Positions 58,211 to 64,000 of a stretch of 64,000 bases of DNA are shown here, in pieces. Source of the stretch: Roseomonas populi (GTDB lineage Bacteria; Pseudomonadota; Alphaproteobacteria; Acetobacterales; Acetobacteraceae); assembly GCF_024594815.1 (NCBI RefSeq), contig NZ_JANJOU010000004.1:124001-188000 (forward strand). Direction: 5' to 3'. A program made the position numbers and the translations under genes. The first letter of the stretch is position 1. Each line of letters starts with the position of its first letter. The notes under the pieces are model-generated. The model had not been told where the DNA came from, made no database searches, and was given only the letters and a program-made list of their open reading frames with translations.

Positions 58211-60550
58211 TCAGAACCGCGTGCCGAAGCCGAAGCGGAAAAACTGCGTCTTGTCGTAGGATTCCTTCACCACCGCCTGGGCGAAGTCGAGGTTGATCAG
58301 GCCGAAGGGGCTGCGCCAGGATACGCCGACGCCGGCGCCGACGCGGGGAGTGGAGGTGTCGGCGATGTTCGGCCCGCTGCTGCTGCCGCTCAGCCCGCCC
58401 ACATCCACGAAGGCGCGGCCGGTGATGCCGATTTCGTCCGGGATGGGCAGCGGAAAGCGGAACTCGGTGGTCTGCGTGTAGAGGAAGCGGCCACCGAGGC
58501 TGTCGCGCGTGTTCAGATCGCGCGGGCCGGCGCCGGCCACCTCGAAGCCGCGCAGGTTCTCGCCACCGAGGAAGAAGCGGTCCACGATGCGCTCGTCCCG
58601 GCTGCCGAAGGGCTCCAGGTAGCCGACCGAGCCCTGGATCGCGAGGACGTAGTTCGGATCGCCCAGCCAGCGCTCGAAGGGGATATAGTAGGAGCCGTCC
58701 AAACGGCCGCGGACATAGCTCACGTCGCCGCCAAGGCCGGCCACGTCGGTCCCGAGCCGGAGCAGGTAGCCGCTATGCGGGTCCAGCCGGCTGTCGCGGC
58801 GGTCGTAGGTGAGGGTCTGGCCGATCTGGGACAGCAGCGTCTCGCCGGCCTGCTCGCGGATATAGACCGAGGCGTTGGGATCGACGTTGTAGATGTTGCG
58901 GTGGGACAGGGTGTAGGCCCAGGACTGCCGCAGGTACTCGTTGAACTCGTAGCCCGCGCGCAGCGAGAAACCGTAGCGGCGCTCCTCATAGCCCGAGTAG
59001 GTGGTGAGGTTGCGGTTGATGTAGAAGACGTCCGCGCCGACCGCGAGGTTGCGGTCCTGGAAGGACGGGTCGGTCACCGAGAGGTCGAGCTGGCTGCGCT
59101 TCTGCGCGATCACGCCGTTGATGCGGCTGTCGATGCCCGTGCCGAGCAGGTTGCGCTCGCGCAGGCCGATGTCGGCCAGCGCGCCGGCATCGGTGGAGTA
59201 GCCGCCGCCGAGCGAGACCTCGCCCGTCGCCCGCTCCACGACGCTGGTGCCGAGCACCACGCGGTCCGGCGCGGAGCCGGGGTTGGTGGAGATGGTGGCG
59301 TCGCTGAAATAGCCGAGGTCGCGGATGCGCTGGCGGGAGCGCCGGACCAGCGAGGCGTTGAAGGCGTCGCCCTCCGCCAGGCGGAACTCGCGCCGGATCA
59401 CGCGGTCCTGCGTGCGGACATTACCCGTGATGTCGATGCGCTCGACGTAGAGGCGGTTGCCCTCCTTCGCCTCGAAGGTGATGTCGACCGTGCCCGCATC
59501 CGTGTTGCGGACGATACGCGGCGTCAGCTCCACAAAGGGTGCGCCGAGCTGATTGGCGCGATCGGACATGGCGTCGGAAATCCGCTCGACGGCGTCGCCG
59601 TCGTACCAGTCACCGGAGGAGATATCGACGGTGCTGCGCAGCTGGTCCGCGGTCACGTTGCGAAGCGAGGAGGTGACCTCCACCTTGCCCAACCGGTACC
59701 GCCGCCCCTCGTTGATCGTGTAGGTGATGAAGAAGCCGGAGCGATCGGGCGCCAGCTCGGCCGAGGCGCCGGTGACGTTCACGTCCGCATAGCCCTGGCG
59801 CAGGTAGAAGCGGCGCAGCAGCTCGCGGTCGAAATTCAGGCGCTCGGGGTCGTAGGTGTCGCTGGAGGAGAAGGGCCGGTACCACGCCCCCTCGCGCGAG
59901 GCGACGATCTCCTTCAGCCGGCTGTCGGAAACGCTGCGGTTGCCCACGAAGTTGATGCGGCTGATCAGCGCGACATCGGCCTCGTTGATCTCGTACACCA
60001 CGTCCACGCGGTTCTGGTCGAGCTGAATGATCTTCGGCTCGACTGTCGCCGAGAGGCGGCCGCGCCGCGCATAGGCCTCCAGGATGCGAGCCCGGTCGGC
60101 CTGGGCGGCCTGGGTGGTGAAGACGGCGCGGGACCGGAGCTGGGTGGCGTCGCGCAGGTTGTCGTCCGAGAGCTTGCTGTTCCCCTCAAAGGCGACGCGG
60201 TTGACGATGGGGTTCTCCTCCACCGTCACGAGGATGCGGTCGCCTTGCCGAGCCACGCGGACATCCTTGAACAGGCCAGTGGCGTAGAGCGTGCGGAGCG
60301 AGCGATCGAGCCGGTCCGCCTCGAACGCATCGCCGGGCTGCAACAGCATGTAGGAGCGGATCGTGTCCGCCTCGATCCGCTGATTGCCCTGGATGTCGAT
60401 GCCCTGGACCGTCCCGGAGGGCGCGCGCGCGGCACGCTGGGGTGTCTGGGCCGCACGGCGGGTCTGGGCCTCGGCCTCCGCAGCGGAGAGGACCGGCACG
60501 AGGCAGGTGGCGGCCAGTAGAAGGGCCCGGGAGATAGGCGAGGCGTGCAA
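58211..60550 (-). CDS. bamA: Outer-membrane protein assembly factor BamA
   Basis: The 779-aa protein has a signal peptide (SRALLLAATCLVPVLSAAEA), five POTRA domains (about 40-440; VQGIDIQGNQRIEADTIRSY marks POTRA1) and a C-terminal 16-strand barrel ending in TQFFRFGFGTRF, with a terminal aromatic. It catalyses insertion of outer-membrane proteins. I place the start at TTG 60550, which has AGGA eight bases upstream and leads directly into the signal peptide, rather than at a TTG at 60592. It follows rseP by 191 bases. Confidence 0.96.
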   Translation of the reverse strand: MHASPISRALLLAATCLVPVLSAAEAEAQTRRAAQTPQRAARAPSGTVQGIDIQGNQRIEADTIRSYMLLQPGDAFEADRLDRSLRTLYATGLFKDVRVARQGDRILVTVEENPIVNRVAFEGNSKLSDDNLRDATQLRSRAVFTTQAAQADRARILEAYARRGRLSATVEPKIIQLDQNRVDVVYEINEADVALISRINFVGNRSVSDSRLKEIVASREGAWYRPFSSSDTYDPERLNFDRELLRRFYLRQGYADVNVTGASAELAPDRSGFFITYTINEGRRYRLGKVEVTSSLRNVTADQLRSTVDISSGDWYDGDAVERISDAMSDRANQLGAPFVELTPRIVRNTDAGTVDITFEAKEGNRLYVERIDITGNVRTQDRVIRREFRLAEGDAFNASLVRRSRQRIRDLGYFSDATISTNPGSAPDRVVLGTSVVERATGEVSLGGGYSTDAGALADIGLRERNLLGTGIDSRINGVIAQKRSQLDLSVTDPSFQDRNLAVGADVFYINRNLTTYSGYEERRYGFSLRAGYEFNEYLRQSWAYTLSHRNIYNVDPNASVYIREQAGETLLSQIGQTLTYDRRDSRLDPHSGYLLRLGTDVAGLGGDVSYVRGRLDGSYYIPFERWLGDPNYVLAIQGSVGYLEPFGSRDERIVDRFFLGGENLRGFEVAGAGPRDLNTRDSLGGRFLYTQTTEFRFPLPIPDEIGITGRAFVDVGGLSGSSSGPNIADTSTPRVGAGVGVSWRSPFGLINLDFAQAVVKESYDKTQFFRFGFGTRF

Positions 60551-60741
60551 GGCGTGATCCTGTGCCGGCGGTTCCGGTTCGCGGGGCCGCAACCTAGCGG
60601 AGGGGGGCGCGTGTTGCCACCCCCGCGAAGGTTTCAGTCACATCCAGCGGAAAATGTGGCGTTTCAGCCGAAATTCCGGCCCCGCAGGCGGGACTCTGGG
60701 AAGGGAGCCCTTCGGCATCCCCACCCGAATCGCCGCCAGCG

Positions 60742-61869
60742 TCAGCCGAAGAGGCCGTGAACCCAGCGGAACAGGCCGAAGCTGGACAGGTCGTTCCAGG
60801 TCGCGAAGACAAACAAGGTGGCCAGGACTGCCAGCCCGGCCCGGAAACCGTACTCCACGGCCCGCGGCGGCAGCGGCCGGCCGCGCAGGGCCTCCAGCGC
60901 GTAGAAGACGAGGTGCCCGCCATCCAGCACGGGGATGGGGAAAAGATTGATCAGGGCGAGATTCACCGAGAGGATCGCCATGAAGGAGACGAGGCTGGCC
61001 AGCCCCAGCGTCGCCACCTGCCCGGAGAGCTGGGCGATCCGCAGCGGGCCGCCGATCTCCTCGGTGCCGCGCTGGCCGGAGATCATCTGCCAGATCCCGC
61101 CCAGCGTCTGAGCAGTGACCTCGCCCGTGTAGGCGATGCCGCCCCAGATCGCGGAGATCGGGTCCGTCCTCTCGTAGGAAGGCACGCCGCCCCCGATGCC
61201 GAGCATCCCGACGGGCGCGGCCCCCTCCGCCGTGCCGGGGCGCGGGGCCGGGGTGGCCGTGAGGCTGCGCTCCTCGCCTTCCCGCAGGAGGCGCACCGTC
61301 ACCGGCTGGTTGGCGCGGGGCTGGATGTAGGCCTGCACCTGCTCGAAGCGGGTCACGGGTTGCTCGTCCAGCGCCACGATCCGGTCGCCGGGCAGGATGC
61401 CTGCCGCCTGGGCTGCCCCGCCATCCACAACGGAGGCGACGGTGGTGTTGCCCACCGGGCGCCCCACCGCGATGAACAGGGCGGAGAAGAGCACGGCCGC
61501 CAGGACGAAATTCGCGATCGGCCCGGCAGCCACGACGATGGCCCGGTCCAGCACGGGTTTGTCGTGGTAGCGCGGGCCCCGCGGGTCATGGTCCGGCGCG
61601 ACGTCGGCCGAGTCGGTCACGTCGCCCGCCCCTTCCTGCCCGTAGAGCTTCACGTACCCGCCAAGCGGCAGCCAGCCGATCTGCCAGTCCGTCCCGCGCC
61701 TGTCCGTCCAGGCCGCGATCGGGCGGCCGAAGCCGATGGAGAACTTCTCCACGAAGATCCCGCGCCAGCGCGCGGCACCGTAGTGGCCAAGCTCGTGGAA
61801 GAAGACGAGCACGCCCAGCACGACCACGAAGGCGAGCACGGTGCGGAAGGGGTCGGGGAGGAATTCCAC
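60742..61869 (-). CDS. rseP: Site-2 intramembrane zinc protease RseP
   Basis: The 375-aa protein has the zinc motif HELGH (in LVFFHELGHYGAARW, about residues 24-28), one PDZ domain (about 125-210; GNTTVASVVDGGAAQAAGIL) and the C-terminal membrane motif NLFPIPVLDGGHLVFY with the third ligand Asp. It cleaves anti-sigma factors and signal-peptide remnants in the membrane. Enteric RseP has two PDZ domains and about 450 residues; the single-PDZ form is usual in alphaproteobacteria. Start is a GTG. Confidence 0.95.
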   Translation of the reverse strand: MEFLPDPFRTVLAFVVVLGVLVFFHELGHYGAARWRGIFVEKFSIGFGRPIAAWTDRRGTDWQIGWLPLGGYVKLYGQEGAGDVTDSADVAPDHDPRGPRYHDKPVLDRAIVVAAGPIANFVLAAVLFSALFIAVGRPVGNTTVASVVDGGAAQAAGILPGDRIVALDEQPVTRFEQVQAYIQPRANQPVTVRLLREGEERSLTATPAPRPGTAEGAAPVGMLGIGGGVPSYERTDPISAIWGGIAYTGEVTAQTLGGIWQMISGQRGTEEIGGPLRIAQLSGQVATLGLASLVSFMAILSVNLALINLFPIPVLDGGHLVFYALEALRGRPLPPRAVEYGFRAGLAVLATLFVFATWNDLSSFGLFRWVHGLFG

Positions 61870-61905
61870 GGTGGGTCCTGGATCAGGCCTGGAGGTTGGG
61901 GCGGT

Positions 61906-63075
61906 TCAGGCAGCGATGCCGAGCCGGCCGGCAATCCGGCCAGCCTCGGCCCGCGCCTCGGCGTCGAGGGCGATCACGGCGTCGAGCGAGGGCAAGGCGG
62001 GCGCGCCCAGCCGCTCCATCGTCGCCTCGACCACCCGGGCGATGTCCAGGAAGCCCAGGCGCCGGGTGAGAAACCGTTCCACCGCCACCTCGTTCGCCGC
62101 ATTCAGGATGGTGGGGACCCCTGCCCCCGCCAGCAAGGCCTCCCGCGCGAGCCGCAGGGCGGGAAAGCGGGCCTCGTCGGGGGCGGAGAACTCCAGCCGG
62201 CCCAGCGCGGCCAGATCCAGCCGCGGGACGTCGGCCTTCATGCGCCGGGGCCAGGCCAGGGCATGGGCAATCGGGGTCCGCATGTCCGGGGAGCCGAGAT
62301 GGGCCAGCAGCGAGCCGTCAGCGTACTGCACCATCCCGTGCACGGTGGATTGCGGGTGGACCAGCACCTCGATCTGGGAAGGCTTGACGGGGAAGAGGCG
62401 GGCGGCCTCGATGACCTCCAGTCCCTTATTGAACATGGTGGCGCTGTCGATGCTGATCTTGGCGCCCATGGACCAGACGGGGTGCTTCAGGGCGCGCTCG
62501 GGCGTGGCGGCCCGCATCTCCGCCTCGCTTGACGTGCGGAAGGGGCCGCCGGACGCGGTGATAATGATCTTCTCGATCATCGTGGGGTCGCGGGCGTCCA
62601 GCGCCTGGAAAACGGCGTTGTGCTCGGAGTCCACGGGCAGCAGCGTCACCCCGGCTTCCTTCACGGCGGCCAGAACGATGTCACCGGCGCAGACGAGCGC
62701 CTCCTTGTTCGCGAGCGCGAGGGTGCCGCCGCGGCGGATCGAGGCCAGCGTCGGGCCGAGCCCCGCGGCGCCGACGATCGCGGCCATGGTCCAGTCGGCA
62801 GGGCGGGAGGCGGCTTCCAGTACTGCCGCCTCGCCGGCCGCGGCCTCCACCCCGCTGCCGGCCAGGGCTTCGCGCAGGGCGGGCAGGCCGACGGGATCGG
62901 CCAGCACGGCCACCCGGGCCCGGTACTTGCGTGCGCAGGCGGCCAGCGCGGCGGCGTCGCGGCCGGCGACCAGGGCCTCCACGGCGAACTCGCCCTCCGC
63001 CGCCTCGTCCAGCAGGGCCAGTGTGCTGCGCCCGACCGAGCCGGTGGCGCCGAGGATGGTGACTGTCTTGGTCAT
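61906..63075 (-). CDS. dxr: 1-deoxy-D-xylulose 5-phosphate reductoisomerase
   Basis: The 389-aa enzyme begins with the NADPH loop TILGATGSVGRSTLALLDE. It contains ALANKEALVCAGD, LLPVDSEHNAVFQAL (metal ligands Asp and Glu), ITASGGPFR, HPVWSMGAKISIDSATMFNK and the C-terminal LNAANEVAV. It catalyses the first committed step of the MEP isoprenoid pathway. The start at ATG 63075 lies one base after the cdsA stop. Confidence 0.97.
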   Translation of the reverse strand: MTKTVTILGATGSVGRSTLALLDEAAEGEFAVEALVAGRDAAALAACARKYRARVAVLADPVGLPALREALAGSGVEAAAGEAAVLEAASRPADWTMAAIVGAAGLGPTLASIRRGGTLALANKEALVCAGDIVLAAVKEAGVTLLPVDSEHNAVFQALDARDPTMIEKIIITASGGPFRTSSEAEMRAATPERALKHPVWSMGAKISIDSATMFNKGLEVIEAARLFPVKPSQIEVLVHPQSTVHGMVQYADGSLLAHLGSPDMRTPIAHALAWPRRMKADVPRLDLAALGRLEFSAPDEARFPALRLAREALLAGAGVPTILNAANEVAVERFLTRRLGFLDIARVVEATMERLGAPALPSLDAVIALDAEARAEAGRIAGRLGIAA

Positions 63076-63076
63076 G

Positions 63077-63964
63077 CTACCGCCAGAGGGCGCCACCATA
63101 GCCGAGGATCAGGGCGAGGAGCATGGCGGCGGGCGCTGCGGCGAGCAGCCCGTCCAGCCGGTCCAGCAGCCCCCCGTGGCCGGGGATGAGGCTGGAGGTG
63201 TCCTTCACCTTGAACTGGCGCTTGATGGCGGATTCGAAGAGGTCGCCGGCCTGGGTGGCGATGGCGAGGATGGCGGCCACCGCGGCGGCGCGCCAGGAAC
63301 TGCCGGGGGCAAGGAAGGGCGCGACCGCGGCACCGATGCCCATCGCGAGCAGGAGCCCGCCCGCAGCGCCGGTCCAGGTCTTGCCCGGCGAGACCTGGGG
63401 CCAGAGCTTCGGCCCGCCCAGCGCGCGGCCGGCCATGTAGCCGCCGATGTCGCTGGCCCAGACGGTGAGAAGGAGGAAGAGCAGGTTCGCCCGACCGGCC
63501 TCGTTCTCGTGCCTCAGCTCGATGAGGCAGAGGAAGGCGACGCCGATGTAGAGCACGCCCAGAGCGAGGCGCAGGGCCGGCTGGGCCGGCCGGTCCCGCC
63601 CGCGAAGACGTTCCGCCCAGGCCCAGGTGAGGAGGAAGCCGCCCACCAGCACGATCCAGGCGGTCAGCGGAAGTTCCGCGACGGAAAGGGCCCCTGCGAC
63701 GAAGACGGCCGCCGGCACGCCCGCCCCGGGCAGCCGCGCCGTCCGCAACCCGCAGAGATGGACCCATTCCCAGGTAAGGATCGCCGCCGCGACGGAGAGC
63801 AGCAGTGTGTAGGCGTTGGCGCCCAGCCAGACGCAGAGGAGCGCCGCCGGCCCCAGCACCAGGGCGGAGAGAACGCGCTTCCGGAGGTCCCGCCAGTCCT
63901 TGCCGGGCTTGGCGCCGGGCTGCGAACCGGGGTTCGGGCCGGGCCTCGGCGCCGGCTCAGCCAT
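63077..63964 (-). CDS. cdsA: Phosphatidate cytidylyltransferase
   Basis: The 295-aa membrane protein has about seven hydrophobic segments and the C-terminal CdsA signature. This is seen as SPGKTWTGAAGG, QAGDLFESAIKRQFKVKDTS and IPGHGGLLDRLDGL. It makes CDP-diacylglycerol from CTP and phosphatidate, the branch point for phospholipids. The N-terminus is an unusual Pro/Gly-rich cytoplasmic extension (about 20 residues). Its ATG lies inside the end of uppS (8-base overlap). Confidence 0.96.
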   Translation of the reverse strand: MAEPAPRPGPNPGSQPGAKPGKDWRDLRKRVLSALVLGPAALLCVWLGANAYTLLLSVAAAILTWEWVHLCGLRTARLPGAGVPAAVFVAGALSVAELPLTAWIVLVGGFLLTWAWAERLRGRDRPAQPALRLALGVLYIGVAFLCLIELRHENEAGRANLLFLLLTVWASDIGGYMAGRALGGPKLWPQVSPGKTWTGAAGGLLLAMGIGAAVAPFLAPGSSWRAAAVAAILAIATQAGDLFESAIKRQFKVKDTSSLIPGHGGLLDRLDGLLAAAPAAMLLALILGYGGALWR

Positions 63965-64000
63965 TCCGCGCGCCGAAGCGGCGGTCGCGGCGGTGGAATT
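63957..64000 (-). CDS. uppS: Undecaprenyl diphosphate synthase, C-terminal end (partial)
   Basis: The final 13 codons read FHRRDRRFGARNG then stop (TGA at 63959-63957). RDRRFG is the usual C-terminal ending of UppS in this gene order (uppS-cdsA-dxr). The gene continues beyond the window. UppS makes the C55 carrier lipid for cell-wall and polysaccharide synthesis. Confidence 0.75.
   Translation of the reverse strand, partial: FHRRDRRFGARNG

Overview
The window is a GC-rich (about 70%), densely packed bacterial chromosome segment. The lipid A/outer-membrane gene order at the right end (uppS-cdsA-dxr-rseP-bamA-ompH-lpxD-fabZ-lpxA-lpxI, with LpxI rather than LpxH), the rhizobial-type capsule-lipid genes and the overall gene content point to an alphaproteobacterium, most likely Rhodospirillales/Acetobacteraceae (Roseomonas-like). 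The taxonomic call is inference. I saw no tRNA, rRNA, CRISPR array, transposase or prophage.

Layout. (1) 1-7.6 kb: the 5' end of an exported protein, a GH15 glucanase/trehalase-like enzyme, two transglutaminase-like proteins, an N-formylglutamate amidohydrolase-like protein, a YitT-type membrane protein, an AraC-type regulator and a PIG-L-like protein with degenerate metal ligands. (2) 7.7-10.6 kb: a three-component Rieske oxygenase lacking its reductase, followed by an arylformamidase-like hydrolase. This resembles part of a kynurenine-to-anthranilate route. (3) 10.8-14.6 kb: a plus-strand operon of aldolase-DUF115 fusion, HAD phosphatase, CMP-sugar synthetase-like enzyme and sulfotransferase-like protein, which looks like an unorthodox route to a CMP-activated keto-acid sugar. 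(4) 14.8-21.1 kb: minus-strand surface-polysaccharide genes of visibly lower GC: a HAD / nucleotidyltransferase-kinase fusion / nucleotidyltransferase cassette, a large TPR-glycosyltransferase-like protein and a hexapeptide acyltransferase. (5) 21.6-32.8 kb: UDP-galactopyranose mutase, a DUF1800 protein, a polytopic membrane protein, the ABC capsule exporter (KpsM, KpsT, KpsE, KpsD plus a lipoprotein) and a divergent KpsC-like Kdo transferase. (6) 32.9-45.3 kb: a five-gene minus-strand operon of GT4 glycosyltransferase, a 2489-aa fully reducing type I PKS, an alpha-oxoamine synthase, a formyltransferase and a KpsS-like protein. (7) 45.6-51.3 kb: metabolic genes (two SDRs, PobA-like hydroxylase, enoyl-CoA hydratase) and a chemoreceptor. 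(8) 51.4-64 kb: YcjF, YcjX, GloA and the conserved lipid A/BAM/isoprenoid/CDP-diacylglycerol cluster.

How it fits together. Regions 3-6 read as one large capsule locus. It contains sugar activation (glf, CMP-sugar genes, the kinase/nucleotidyltransferase cassette), modification (sulfotransferase, acyltransferase), assembly (GT4 and TPR-GT), Kdo linker enzymes (KpsC, KpsS) and export (KpsMTED). The PKS/oxoamine-synthase pair corresponds to rkpA/rkpG of the Sinorhizobium rkp-1 region, which is linked to a dedicated lipid for K-antigen production. The formyltransferase inserted between the oxoamine synthase and KpsS is the feature I find most novel: it suggests an N-formylated, sphingoid-like amino-lipid serving as capsule anchor or carrier.
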